The notes: generated by a model from the sequence alone, not told the origin. Numbered from the stretch's first letter, positions 25,178 to 33,996 are shown. The stretch is DNA of 48,722 bases from CAVQUE01 sp046290435 (GCA_046290435.1 JBKAGO010000007.1:1-48722), one strand, 5' to 3'. Numbers and translations: made by a program.

Positions 25178-26002
25178 TCAGCTCAGCGGCAGGCGGCCGT
25201 GGGGGGCGGGCTCGAGGTCCGACCAGTGCAGGGCGACCGCACCGCCGACGCTGACCAGCAGGAAGTCGACGCCGTCGGGGCCGGGCTTCTCGGGGCCGTA
25301 GGCGTGGCCGCCGCGGACCCAGCGGATGTCGCCTTTTTCGTACATGGGTTCCTGGGGGCCGAACTCCATGGAGCCGTCGAGGATGAAGTAGATGGTGTCG
25401 AAGTCGTGCCAGTGCTCGCCAGCGACGAAGTCGGACGGGAACTTGGTGCGCAGGATGTCGGGGCCCTCGGCTGCGACGACCTGCACCGGTGTGGTGGGGC
25501 GCCCGGCCGGGTCGTCGAACATGGCCCAGTCGAGTTCGTCGAGGTTGGCCCGTCCCCAGCGGGGGCGACCGTCGTCGAGACGAGCGGTCAGCTCCTCTGG
25601 CACGTCGTACAGGTCGGCCCAGTTGAGGCCGATGTCGCCACCCAGGCTGACCAGGAAGAACTCGACGCCGTCGGGGCCGGCCTCCTCGGGTCCGTACACG
25701 TGGCCGGCACGCACCCAACGGACGTCGCCGGGGCGGTAGGCGCCCTCGTCGCCGACACGCATCTCGCCGGCGGTGAAGATGTAGATGGTGTCGAAGGGAT
25801 GCCAGTGATCGCCGGCGTGGAAGTCCGGTGGGAACGAGGCCTGCAGGATGGCCGGGCTCCCTGCCGACAGCACCCGCACCGGGGTGGTGGGCCGCCCGTG
25901 CGGATCGTGGAACTGCTCCCACTCGATGGCGCTGGGACGGATGTGTCCCCACAGCGGTCCGGTCTCGCCCGCTGCCTGGTCGGTCGGCATCGTGTCGGTC
26001 AT
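25178..26002 (-). CDS. Tandem cupin (bicupin) protein
   Basis: The 274-residue protein holds two similar halves. Each has GRPTTPVxV, then a metal-site motif (HWHPFDTIYI near residue 66; HWHDFDTIYF in the second half), then RWVRxGHxYGPExxGPDGV and a final LNWADL/LHWSDL segment. The halves are clearly an internal duplication. Cupins of this kind are small metal-binding barrels acting as dioxygenases, isomerases or binding proteins. A GAGGGGG site precedes the ATG, with TAGGAT further upstream. It converges on radical SAM gene B, and its 3' end shares GTCAGCTCAG with the next gene's 3' end, which bears on its absence from copy A. Confidence 0.85.
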   Translation of the reverse strand: MTDTMPTDQAAGETGPLWGHIRPSAIEWEQFHDPHGRPTTPVRVLSAGSPAILQASFPPDFHAGDHWHPFDTIYIFTAGEMRVGDEGAYRPGDVRWVRAGHVYGPEEAGPDGVEFFLVSLGGDIGLNWADLYDVPEELTARLDDGRPRWGRANLDELDWAMFDDPAGRPTTPVQVVAAEGPDILRTKFPSDFVAGEHWHDFDTIYFILDGSMEFGPQEPMYEKGDIRWVRGGHAYGPEKPGPDGVDFLLVSVGGAVALHWSDLEPAPHGRLPLS

Positions 26003-26061
26003 GTTGGCCCCCTCGGATCGTCGGCGGCGATCCTACTGCCGGGCCTCGTGTCGTGGAGCGG

Positions 26062-26652
26062 TCAGCTCAGATCGATCTCGTAGCCGCCGGGGCGGGGACG
26101 GTGCTTCGACTCGTCGTTGCAGGGCTTGCACCACTTGCGGCGGTGCGCGTCGCAGTGCCACACGCCTTCGATCCAGCGGCCACGGGGCACCTGGGTGTGG
26201 AGGATGACCTCGCTGGTGCGGCTCATGACCTCGGGTGCGTAGATGGCGACGGCGTCGCCGAAGGTCTCGGAGTCGACGAACAGCGGCAGGCGGACGCGCT
26301 CGCGGGTGCTCAACCAGAACCACGGGCTGCGCAGGCCACCGGAGGGCAGGGCCAGTTCCTCGACGTGCGCCCAGTGGATGTACCGGCGGCGGAGCAACGG
26401 CATCGCCCGGATCCAGACTCCTTCGGGCCCCACCCATGCTCGCTCGGCAGTACCCCAGTACGCCACGAGGATCGCAACGATCAGCCCGACGACGGCGATG
26501 GGGGCGGCGACCGGTCCGACGGACAACACGACGGCGATCATCGGTGCGCCGATGAACAGGCCGGCCAAGAAGCCGAGCCATCGATAGCCGGGGCCGGGAA
26601 CGAAGTGGATGCCGTCGAGGGCGGGGGCTTCGGTCTGGGTCGTCTGACTCAC
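26062..26652 (-). CDS. Unknown two-helix membrane protein with C-terminal Cys/His cluster
   Basis: The 196-residue protein starts at a GTG (VSQTTQTEAP) after GGTAGAGG; a TTG at 26670 is the alternative. Two adjacent hydrophobic helices near residues 25-65 (LGFLAGLFIGAPMIAVVLSV and a second one) anchor it. A soluble part follows with WVGPEGVWIRAMPLLRRRYI, which resembles a PH-like membrane-associated fold. Near the C-terminus HCDAHRRKWCKPC could bind zinc. I do not recognise the family with confidence. The last 99 bases are duplicated at 22521, so the gene flanked the ancestral RiPP cassette, but nothing shows that it takes part. Confidence 0.75.
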   Translation of the reverse strand: MSQTTQTEAPALDGIHFVPGPGYRWLGFLAGLFIGAPMIAVVLSVGPVAAPIAVVGLIVAILVAYWGTAERAWVGPEGVWIRAMPLLRRRYIHWAHVEELALPSGGLRSPWFWLSTRERVRLPLFVDSETFGDAVAIYAPEVMSRTSEVILHTQVPRGRWIEGVWHCDAHRRKWCKPCNDESKHRPRPGGYEIDLS

Positions 26653-26739
26653 ACCTCTACCATCGCCCAAAACGCCATTGGCTTAACGTCAGACTCGAAA
26701 AGTTCCGCCTTCTGGGGTCAGGTCCCGGTCAGACCCAGG

Positions 26740-27741
26740 TCAGGCGTCGGGGGCGAAGGTGTCGATCATCAGGCGCACGTCGGGGCCGAGGGGATACAGG
26801 ATCGGGGTCGTGCAGCCGTTGGCCTGGTATTCGGCCACCTTGGCCTTCGCCTCCTCGGGGCTGCCCGATGCGGTGCAGCGCTGCACGACCTCGTCCGGCA
26901 CCAGCTTCGATGCGGCAACCACCTGTTCGTGGGTGGCCGGCCAGGTCAGCACTTGATGGATGTCGTTCAGCAGTTCGTCGCTGACACCGCTGGCCGCCAT
27001 GATGTGGGGCTGTTGGCCGAGGTACTGGGTGAGCAGCAGGCGGGCGCCGTCGAGCGCGGCCTGACGGTCCTCGTCTACGGAGCACACGATGAGCTGCGGG
27101 CGGTCGAGGTCGTCGATGTCGCGGCCCGCCTTGGCGCAACCCTTCTCGAGGGCGTCCATCGCCTTCAGGTTGTAGACGGGGTCGACCATGTAGTTGAGGA
27201 CCGCGCCGTCGGCGATGCGGCCCGTCAACTCCATCATCTGCATGCCGGTGGCCCCGATGTAGATGGGGATGTCCTTGGCCCGGCGCTCCTGGTGGACGTA
27301 GTCGAGCTCGACGCCGTCGAGGTGCACGTAGTCGCCGTCGTAGGTGACGGGACCGTCGCAGGCGAACAGTGCCCGGCAGGCCTCGACCACCTCGCGCATG
27401 ACCATCAGCGGGCGGGCGCGGTCGACGCCGACCTTCGCTGCCAGCGGATCCCACCAGGCGCCCAGGCCGAGGATGACGCGGCCGGGCGCCAGGTCGTCGA
27501 GCGTCGAGAACGTCGATGCCAGCCGTGCCGGGTTGCGGGTCCAGCAGTCCACGACGCCGCTGCCGATCTTCACCCGTTCGGTCGTCGCCGCGAACGCGGC
27601 CATCGGCACGCACGCCTCACGCACCAGACGCGAGTCGGCCTGCCACACCTCGTCGAATCCCTTCTCCTCGGCGTACTGCGCGTACCCCATGGCCTCGCGG
27701 ATGTCGTGGGCGTCCTGCAGGTACAGGGCAACAGAGCTCAT
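26740..27741 (-). CDS. Luciferase-like, probably F420-dependent oxidoreductase (LLM class)
   Basis: The 333-residue protein starts MSSVALYLQDAHDIREAMGY. It has the bacterial-luciferase/MER barrel pattern: EEKGFDEVWQAD, VKIGSGVVDCWTRNPA, APGRVILGLGAWW and IPIYIGATGMQMMELTG. Actinobacterial proteins of this shape mostly use F420 rather than FMN. A GAAAGG ribosome binding site precedes the ATG. It is downstream of the SsnA-like/dehydrogenase operon but separated from it by a hairpin element, so it may have its own promoter. The substrate is unknown. Confidence 0.9.
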   Translation of the reverse strand: MSSVALYLQDAHDIREAMGYAQYAEEKGFDEVWQADSRLVREACVPMAAFAATTERVKIGSGVVDCWTRNPARLASTFSTLDDLAPGRVILGLGAWWDPLAAKVGVDRARPLMVMREVVEACRALFACDGPVTYDGDYVHLDGVELDYVHQERRAKDIPIYIGATGMQMMELTGRIADGAVLNYMVDPVYNLKAMDALEKGCAKAGRDIDDLDRPQLIVCSVDEDRQAALDGARLLLTQYLGQQPHIMAASGVSDELLNDIHQVLTWPATHEQVVAASKLVPDEVVQRCTASGSPEEAKAKVAEYQANGCTTPILYPLGPDVRLMIDTFAPDA

Positions 27742-27758
27742 GGCTGACCTTTCGTCAT

Positions 27759-27847
27759 GGGGTCAGACCCCGCTTTCCCGCTTTCTCGTGGATGACGGTC
27801 CCTGGGCCGGGACGGTCGGAGAAAGCGGGAAAGCGGGATCTGACCCC
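27759..27847. repeat. Dispersed hairpin repeat with 29-bp arms (copy 2)
   Basis: Arms at 27759-27787 and 27819-27847 are inverted with one mismatch and enclose a 31-nt loop. The element fills the gap between the SsnA-like gene (its stop is 7 nt away) and the start of the LLM gene (18 nt away). The arm begins GGGGTCAGACCCC, and the right half (CTGGGCC, TCGGAGAA, TGACCCC) matches the element at 7458-7541. A degenerate half-copy starts at 26713 (TGGGGTCAGG). Confidence 0.8.
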
Positions 27848-27854
27848 TGTGGTT

Positions 27855-28925
27855 TCAGAGCCGGGCATGCAACCGGCTCGCGGCTTCGCGGGCCTTGGCG
27901 CGGATCTCGGCGGGGTCGACCCGGGTGGGGACGCCGTCGTCGAGGACGACCTCGCCTGCGACCTCGACGCGGACAGGGCGCACGCCGGTGGTGAACGCCA
28001 GCTGCCAGGGGTCCATCGGGTCGTAGCTCCAGGTGACGATGTCGTCGCGGCACGCCGGGAACAGGTCGGCGTTGGTGGCGAGCCACCCCCACACGGTGTC
28101 GGGGGTCTCGGTGACGTCGTGCTCGCGCAGGCGGACGTAGGCCACACGGAACTCGTCGAGCATCTCGGCGCCGATGCCGTCGGTGCCCAGGCCCACCGGG
28201 TTGGCGAAGCGTGTCGGCGCCGCGTACCCCACGGCGTTGTTCATGTTCGACCGGGGGTTGTGCACGATGGTGCCGGCAAGGCCGTGGTCGTCGGGCAGGT
28301 GCACGCCGTGGATCAACAGCCAGCGATCGGTGGCCAAGCCGGCCAGCCGGGTGGCCGCGCCCCGGTCGGCGTGGCCCTCGGCGACGTGGATGTGCACGCC
28401 GACGTCGAACTCCTCGGCCAGGGCCGCCGCCGCCGCCAACGTCTCGTCCGAACACGTGAAGGCAGCGTGCACGCCCACCATGCCGTGGCCGCCCCCGGCC
28501 AGGAACCGGCGGTTCTCCTCCAGGCCCCGGCGGGCGCCGTCGGTCATGCCGACCGCAGGATCGAAGCCCTCGGGATGGCGGTCGGTGACGCCGTAGGCGC
28601 AGCTGACGCGCACGCCGACCTCGGCGCACGCGTCGGCGATGACCGACAACGAACCCTCGATGGCCGACGGCGACTCGTGATGATCGATGATGCACGTCGT
28701 GCCCGACTCGAGCGCCTCGAGGGCCGCGAGCTTGGCCGACCACTCGATGGTGTCGGCATCGAGCGCCATGTCGAGGCGCCACCAGATCTGCTCGAGGATG
28801 TCGATGAACCCGGTGGGCGTGTGCGGCGGCGCCGGCATGCCCCGCGCCAACGCCGAGTACAGGTGGTGATGGGCGCAGACCATCCCATGGGTCTGGTTCG
28901 ACGCGAGCGGCGCCTCAGCAGCCAT
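27855..28925 (-). CDS. SsnA-like amidohydrolase/deaminase, short at the N-terminus
   Basis: This 356-residue amidohydrolase starts MAAEAPLASNQTHGMVCAHH. The metal motif is VCAHHHLYSALARGM near residue 16, followed by VGVHAAFTCSD, VHIHVAEG, HGVHL and GLGTDG, as in 8-oxoguanine deaminase/SsnA-type enzymes. Relatives have about 50-60 residues before the first HxH, forming part of a beta-sandwich. Here the reading frame can be extended upstream only through the end of the dehydrogenase gene, so the protein is either naturally short or 5'-eroded. It starts 5 nt after the dehydrogenase stop. SsnA-like genes commonly sit with selenium-dependent-type xanthine dehydrogenases, which supports a purine or related heterocycle substrate. 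Confidence 0.82.
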   Translation of the reverse strand: MAAEAPLASNQTHGMVCAHHHLYSALARGMPAPPHTPTGFIDILEQIWWRLDMALDADTIEWSAKLAALEALESGTTCIIDHHESPSAIEGSLSVIADACAEVGVRVSCAYGVTDRHPEGFDPAVGMTDGARRGLEENRRFLAGGGHGMVGVHAAFTCSDETLAAAAALAEEFDVGVHIHVAEGHADRGAATRLAGLATDRWLLIHGVHLPDDHGLAGTIVHNPRSNMNNAVGYAAPTRFANPVGLGTDGIGAEMLDEFRVAYVRLREHDVTETPDTVWGWLATNADLFPACRDDIVTWSYDPMDPWQLAFTTGVRPVRVEVAGEVVLDDGVPTRVDPAEIRAKAREAASRLHARL

Positions 28926-28930
28926 GACGC

Positions 28931-31516
28931 TCAGGCCCACACCGGGTCGGCCCAGGCCCGTTCGCGGTTGGCGACGTTGCGCATCGGCAGTTCGTTGCGC
29001 CACTGGCCGTCGTGGGCCCGCAAGGCCGCGGCCACCGCGCCGGCGGTGGGCACCAGGCCGATCTCGCCGACACCCTTGATGCCATAGGGCGCGTTCGGCT
29101 GGGGCGACTCCACCAGGATGGTCGTCACCGGCGGCATGTCCTTGGGGCGGATGATGTCGAGGCTGCGCAACGTCGTGTTGGCCGGCAGGCCCGCCTCGTC
29201 GCTGGGGAAGCCCTCGGTCAGCGCATACCCCAGCCCCATGTGCACCGAGCCCTGGACCTGGCCCTCGCACAGCATCGGGTTGACCGCCCGGCCGACGTCG
29301 TGCACGGCGACGACGTGGTCGACCTCGCCGGTGTCGGGATCGAGGGTGACCATCTGGGCGGCGTAGCCGAACGTCGAATGGATGACGGGGTTCTCGAGGC
29401 CCTCGGCCAGCGAGTTCGTCCAGTCGACGCGGTAGGTGCCCTCGTAGTCGACGTCGACGCGGCAGCCGTCGGCCAGCGCCGCCAGGCACGCTTCGCGCAC
29501 CGAGCCCGCGCCCATGAGGGTGCCGCGGCTGCCGGTGGTCTGGCCGGCGCCGAGCTCTCTGCTGGTGTCGACCAGGACCTCGATGCGGTCGGGTTCGATG
29601 CCGAGTTCTTCGACGGCCACCTGCAGCGCGACGGTGTGGACGCCCTGGCCCATCTCGGTCCAGCAGTGCCGGACCTCGACCTTGCCGTCGGCGCGGAACC
29701 GCACGACGGCCCGGGCGATCTCCTTGAACCCGTTGCCCAGGCCGGAGTTCTTCAGGCCGAGCCCGAGCCCGACCGCTTTGCCGGCCGCGACGGCTGCGTC
29801 GTAGTGGGGCTTGACCGCGTCGAGGCATGCCTGGGCGCCGAGGCATCCGTCGTCCATGATCTGGCCCGGGCCCCACACGTCGCCGGGATGCACGACGTTG
29901 CGGTTGCGGATCTCCCAGCCCGAGATGCCGACGGCTTCGGCGAGGCGATCCATGACGCCTTCCATCGCGAACTGGGCCTGGTTGGCGCCGAAGCCGCGGA
30001 AGGCGCCGCCGACGGGATTGTTGGTGCGGGCCGCGACGGCCTCGCAGTCGATGGCGCCCACGACATAGGGGCCGCTGGCGTGCCCGGCGGCGCGTTCGAG
30101 GACCTTCATGCCCACCGACGCGTACGGCCCGGAGTCGCCGATCATGCGGATGCGCAGCGCCGTCAGGCGCCCGTCGGCGTCGCAGCCCGCTTCGTACTTC
30201 ATGCGGATCGGATGGCGCTTGGTGTGCACGAGGAAGGACTCTTCGCGAGAGAACGTCGTCTTCACCGGACGCTGCAGCAGGAACGCGGCCAGGGCGGTCT
30301 GGCCCTGGTTGCTCATGTCCTCCTTGCCGCCGAAGGCGCCGCCGTTGGAGACCAGCTCGACCGTGACCAGCGACGGGTCGAGATCGCAGATGCGGGCGAT
30401 GTCGTTGCGGTCGTCCCAGATGCCCTGACCGCCCGAGTACACGTAGAGGCCGCCGTCGTCGGTGGGCATCGCCAGCGTGGACTCGGGTTCGACGAACGCG
30501 TGGTCGATGCGCTGGGTCTGGAACGTCTCGGTCACCCGGTGCGCCGACGCAGCCAGCGCGGCCTCGACGTCGCCGCGGCGGTAGGTGGAGGTGGACAACA
30601 CGTTGGTGTCGAGGCCCCACACCGCGGGCTCGGCGGTGGCGACGGCCAGCACCGGATCGGTGATGGGCTCGTGGACGTCGTAGCTGACCTCGACGAGGGT
30701 GGCCGCATGGCGGGCGGTGGCCCGGTCGACGGCCACGACCATGGCCACCACGTCGCCCAGGTAGCTGGTGCGACCGCCGACGGGGATGAAGATGGGCCAG
30801 TCCTTGTGGATGATCCCGGCGTACAGCTCGCCGGGCACGTCGGCCGCGGTGATGACCCGTTCGACGCCGGGCACGGCCTCGGCAGCCGTCGTGTCGATGG
30901 CGACGATGTCGGCGCGGGCATGGGCGGCGAGGTGGAACGCGCCGTGGAGCAGCCCGGCCGGTCGCATGTCGTCGATGAACGGGCGGCGCCCGACGGCCAG
31001 CTCGCAGCCCTCGTACTTCACGTTCGACGCACCGACGCCGCCCGCGGCGATGGCCACGGGGATCTCGTCGCGGGCCAGGGCCTCGACCGCATCGAGGATC
31101 TTGGTGTATCCCGTGCACCGGCACAGGTGCCCACCGAGGTGGCGGGCGGCCTCGTCTCGGGTGAGTTCGGCGCCCTTCTTGTCGATCAGGGCCTTGGTGC
31201 GCACCACGATGCCCGGCGTGCAGAAGCCACACTGCAGCGCCCCGCACGCAGCGAACGCCGTGGCCATGCGGTCGACCTCGACGGGGTCCATGCCCTCGAG
31301 GGTGATCACCTCGGCGCCGTCGGTCTTGGCCATCGAGGTCTGACACGCCACGCGGGCCTTGCCGTCGACGAGCACCGTGCAGCAGCCGCACTGTCCGGTG
31401 GGGGAGCAGCCGTCCTTCGGCGAGATGACGTCGAGCTCCTCCCGCAGCGCCGACAGCAGGTGTGGGTGACTGTCGGAGGCGGTGACCTCGGTGCCGTTCA
31501 GGACGAAACGTGCCAT
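28931..31516 (-). CDS. Xanthine dehydrogenase-type molybdenum hydroxylase, fused 2Fe-2S and molybdopterin subunits
   Basis: This 861-residue protein has 2Fe-2S domains in residues 1-~160 (GCSPTGQCGCCTVLVDG and CGFCTPG, CRCTGY). The molybdopterin subunit follows, with GGAFGGKED and active-site loop GGAFRGFGANQ, and ends with GIKGVGEIG holding the catalytic Glu. This order and length match the group annotated as selenium-dependent xanthine dehydrogenase (TIGR03311 as I recall it); no in-frame TGA is present, so the protein itself is not a selenoprotein. No FAD subunit is fused or adjacent in the operon. The gene is 1 nt downstream of the carbon-nitrogen hydrolase gene and 5 nt upstream of the SsnA-like gene. 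Confidence 0.9.
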   Translation of the reverse strand: MARFVLNGTEVTASDSHPHLLSALREELDVISPKDGCSPTGQCGCCTVLVDGKARVACQTSMAKTDGAEVITLEGMDPVEVDRMATAFAACGALQCGFCTPGIVVRTKALIDKKGAELTRDEAARHLGGHLCRCTGYTKILDAVEALARDEIPVAIAAGGVGASNVKYEGCELAVGRRPFIDDMRPAGLLHGAFHLAAHARADIVAIDTTAAEAVPGVERVITAADVPGELYAGIIHKDWPIFIPVGGRTSYLGDVVAMVVAVDRATARHAATLVEVSYDVHEPITDPVLAVATAEPAVWGLDTNVLSTSTYRRGDVEAALAASAHRVTETFQTQRIDHAFVEPESTLAMPTDDGGLYVYSGGQGIWDDRNDIARICDLDPSLVTVELVSNGGAFGGKEDMSNQGQTALAAFLLQRPVKTTFSREESFLVHTKRHPIRMKYEAGCDADGRLTALRIRMIGDSGPYASVGMKVLERAAGHASGPYVVGAIDCEAVAARTNNPVGGAFRGFGANQAQFAMEGVMDRLAEAVGISGWEIRNRNVVHPGDVWGPGQIMDDGCLGAQACLDAVKPHYDAAVAAGKAVGLGLGLKNSGLGNGFKEIARAVVRFRADGKVEVRHCWTEMGQGVHTVALQVAVEELGIEPDRIEVLVDTSRELGAGQTTGSRGTLMGAGSVREACLAALADGCRVDVDYEGTYRVDWTNSLAEGLENPVIHSTFGYAAQMVTLDPDTGEVDHVVAVHDVGRAVNPMLCEGQVQGSVHMGLGYALTEGFPSDEAGLPANTTLRSLDIIRPKDMPPVTTILVESPQPNAPYGIKGVGEIGLVPTAGAVAAALRAHDGQWRNELPMRNVANRERAWADPVWA

Positions 31517-31517
31517 G

Positions 31518-32528
31518 TCAGCCTCCGGCGACGGCGTCGGGCTCGGGGTCGATCTCGGGCGGCGGTATCGCGCCCTTCTGGGTGGTGATGGCGGTGTAGA
31601 CCTCCGGGCGGCGGTAGCGCTCGAACTGAAAGAGTGTGTCCTTGTAGTTGGCGCACAGATCGAGGTCGATGTCGGCGAACGCGAGCTCGTCGCCGGTGTG
31701 GGCCGTCAGCGAGATGACCCGGCCGCTGGGAGCGATGATGCAACTGTCGGCCAGGGAGTTGACGCCCTCTTCCATCCCGCCCTTCGCGACACCCACCACG
31801 AAGCAGCCGTTCTGATAGGCGCCCGCCTGCATGACCAGATGGCTGTGGAACGCCGCCAGCGCGTCCTGGCTGGGGTCGGGGGCGTAGTGGATGGGCGTGT
31901 TGTACCCGATGAGGATCAGCTCGGCGCCGCCCAACGCCAGGCAACGGTAGGTCTCGGGCCAACGCCGGTCGTTGCAGGTGGCCATGCCGATGACCCCGCC
32001 GAAGGCCCGGAAGGTGGGGAAGCTGTCGCCGGGTTCGAAGTAGCGCCGCTCGAGGTGCTGGAACTCCCGCCACGGCTCGTACTCGCGGTGGCCGGGCAGG
32101 TGGACCTTGCGGTAGTGACCGACGACGGAGCCGTCTCGTTCGACGAGGATGGTGGTGTTGTAGCGGTGGCCGTCGGGGGTGAGTTCGGCGTAGCCCAGGG
32201 AGAAGCCGATGCCGTACTCGGCCGCCACGTCGAACAGCCGCTTGGTCTCGGGGCCGGGCATCTCTCGCTCGTAGAAGCTGTCGAGATCGAGGTCGCGCTC
32301 GTTCTCGACGTACCACCGGGGAAAGAACGTGGTGAGCGCCAGCTCGGGGTAGGCGACCAGGTCGACGTTGGCGGTGGCGGCCTGGTCCATCAGTGAGATC
32401 AGGCGGTCGACGACACGCTCGCGGGGTTCGTGGCGGCCGATGGGTCCCATCTGGGCGGCACCGACACGCAGGCCACGCCCCGGTCGCGCACCGAGGGGTC
32501 CATGTGCGGCCTGATCGGGATCGTTCAC
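31518..32528 (-). CDS. Carbon-nitrogen hydrolase (nitrilase superfamily, carbamoylase-like)
   Basis: The 336-residue protein begins at a GTG that overlaps the stop of the M20 gene (GTGA). The Glu-Lys-Cys catalytic triad lies in YPELALTTFFPRWY, HYRKVHLPGH and GMATCNDRRWPE. The FFPRWY and KVHLPG segments are typical of N-carbamoyl-D-amino-acid hydrolases and beta-ureidopropionase-like enzymes, which release CO2 and ammonia from carbamoyl-amino compounds. Its place in an operon with an M20 amidase and a molybdenum hydroxylase supports ureide or hydantoin breakdown. The exact substrate is not fixed. Confidence 0.88.
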   Translation of the reverse strand: MNDPDQAAHGPLGARPGRGLRVGAAQMGPIGRHEPRERVVDRLISLMDQAATANVDLVAYPELALTTFFPRWYVENERDLDLDSFYEREMPGPETKRLFDVAAEYGIGFSLGYAELTPDGHRYNTTILVERDGSVVGHYRKVHLPGHREYEPWREFQHLERRYFEPGDSFPTFRAFGGVIGMATCNDRRWPETYRCLALGGAELILIGYNTPIHYAPDPSQDALAAFHSHLVMQAGAYQNGCFVVGVAKGGMEEGVNSLADSCIIAPSGRVISLTAHTGDELAFADIDLDLCANYKDTLFQFERYRRPEVYTAITTQKGAIPPPEIDPEPDAVAGG

Positions 32529-33802
32529 GGGGTGTCTTCCGAGGGGGAGGAGGGGGCGGCGGGAGTCGAGGCCAGCGCGAGCAGCGTGTGCAACAGCACG
32601 TTCGCGCCGGCCTCGAGATCGGCGGGGTCGGTGTGTTCGGCCGGGTTGTGGGAGATGCCGTCGCGGCTGGGGGTGAAGACCATTGCGGAGGGACAGACCC
32701 GGGCGAGCATCTGGGCGTCGTGGCCGGCACCCGAGGGCATCGTCATGACCGAGTGCCCGAGCGCGGCGGCCGTCTCGGCGACGAGCTCGACGACCGCCGG
32801 GTCGAAGACCACGGGCTCGAAACGTGCCAGCGACCGGTCGGTGATCTCGACGCCCTCGTCGGATGCGACGCCGGCGACGATCTCGGTCAGGCGCTTCTCG
32901 GCGACCTGCAGGGTGTGTTCGTCGGTGTTGCGCACATCGACGGTCATGGTCGCCCGGGCCGGAACCACGTTGACGAGGTTGGGGTGCAGGTCGATCTTTC
33001 CGACGGTGGCCACCTGGGTGCCACCGAGCTCCGCGGCGAGGTCGCGCACCGCGGTGGTGATGCGGGCCGCGGCGTAGGCAGGATCTCGGCGCAGGTCCAT
33101 CGGCGTGGTGCCGGCGTGGTTGGACTGGCCGACGATGGTGAGCTCGGTCCAGCTGATGCCCTGCACGGAGTCGACGGCGCCGATGGTGACGCCTTCGGCC
33201 TCGAGCCGGGGGCCCTGTTCGATGTGGAGTTCGACGAAGGCGTGGGGCGGCGATGCCGGGCACGGGGCCACGCCCCGGTAGCCGATGCGCTCGAGCTCGG
33301 CGCCGACGACGGCGCCGTCGATGCCGACGATGTCGAGGGCCTCCTCGAGCGCCATGCCGCCGACGTACACCAGGCTGCCCAGCATGTCGGGTGGGAAGCG
33401 CGCGCCTTCTTCGTCGGTGAACACCGCCACGGCGAAGGGCCGCGCCGGTGTGACGCCGGAGTCGGTCAGGACCCGGACGACCTCGAGGCCTGCGAGCACG
33501 CCGAGGTTGCCGTCGTAGCGGCCACCGGTGCGGACCGTGTCGATGTGGCTGCCGGTCATCACCGGGGCGGCGTCGGCGTCGGTGCCAGGGGGCGCCCATA
33601 CGCCGACGATGTTGCCGATGCCGTCGACGGTGACGGTCATGTCGAGCTCGTGCATCCAGGCCACGACGAGATCGCGACCGTGGCGGTCCTCGTCGGTGAG
33701 TGCCAGGCGGGCGCAGCCGTCGGTGCCCTCGATGGCGCCGATCTCGGCGAGCTGCGCGAGTCGACCCAGCAGGCGGTCGATGTCGATGCGCAGGGCCTCC
33801 AT
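32525..33802 (-). CDS. M20-family amidase/carbamoylase (allantoate amidohydrolase-like)
   Basis: The 425-residue zinc hydrolase starts MEALRIDIDRLLGRL. It has the metal-binding motifs of the family: TGSHIDTVRTGGRYDG, FTDEEGARF and VELHIEQGPRLE, with GQSNHAGTTPM and GAGHDAQ. This set is shared by allantoate amidohydrolase, beta-ureidopropionase and L-N-carbamoylase. The start at 33802 was chosen over 33961 because the family begins here and TAGCCT ends 8 nt upstream, suggesting a leaderless transcript. It is the first gene of the minus-strand operon running to 27855. Confidence 0.9.
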   Translation of the reverse strand: MEALRIDIDRLLGRLAQLAEIGAIEGTDGCARLALTDEDRHGRDLVVAWMHELDMTVTVDGIGNIVGVWAPPGTDADAAPVMTGSHIDTVRTGGRYDGNLGVLAGLEVVRVLTDSGVTPARPFAVAVFTDEEGARFPPDMLGSLVYVGGMALEEALDIVGIDGAVVGAELERIGYRGVAPCPASPPHAFVELHIEQGPRLEAEGVTIGAVDSVQGISWTELTIVGQSNHAGTTPMDLRRDPAYAAARITTAVRDLAAELGGTQVATVGKIDLHPNLVNVVPARATMTVDVRNTDEHTLQVAEKRLTEIVAGVASDEGVEITDRSLARFEPVVFDPAVVELVAETAAALGHSVMTMPSGAGHDAQMLARVCPSAMVFTPSRDGISHNPAEHTDPADLEAGANVLLHTLLALASTPAAPSSPSEDTP

Positions 33803-33810
33803 GGGGGCCG

Positions 33811-33816
33811 AGGCTA
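33811..33816 (-). promoter_or_regulatory. -10-like box for the M20/nitrilase/dehydrogenase operon
   Basis: The minus strand reads TAGCCT, then 8 nt, then the ATG at 33802. It would drive the four-gene operon as a leaderless transcript. Confidence 0.35.
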
Positions 33817-33982
33817 CCACTGTGCCGTTTGTGCCGACCCCGGGCCGAGGCAGCCGAAACGCGGCGTTCACGACCCTACCGGCGCCCCTCGCCGGCGCCG
33901 GTAGGCCACGCCGGTCGGTTCCGGCAAGGCAGCGTTCGTGTCGACGTCGCCCATCGTTCACGATCCGTCAAGGCCCGGTCGT

Positions 33983-33988
33983 TAGGTT
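33983..33988 (+). promoter_or_regulatory. -10-like box for the secreted choice-of-anchor-I-type gene
   Basis: TAGGTT is followed by 8 nt and the ATG at 33997. No purine-rich ribosome binding site lies between, so a leaderless transcript is the simplest reading. Confidence 0.4.
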
Positions 33989-33996
33989 CCGGCGCC

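Noticed and set aside
27855..31391. A single 1178-codon minus-strand frame that would fuse the SsnA-like protein to a long N-terminal part
   Set aside because: The N-terminal ~820 codons are a shifted reading of the dehydrogenase gene and are Arg/Gly-rich without motifs. The true dehydrogenase frame stops 5 nt before the SsnA-like ATG.
28931..31516. Selenoprotein reading of the dehydrogenase
   Set aside because: The frame has no internal TGA and no SECIS-like element was noticed. Selenium in this enzyme group is a labile cofactor rather than selenocysteine, and no selenium gene is in the window.
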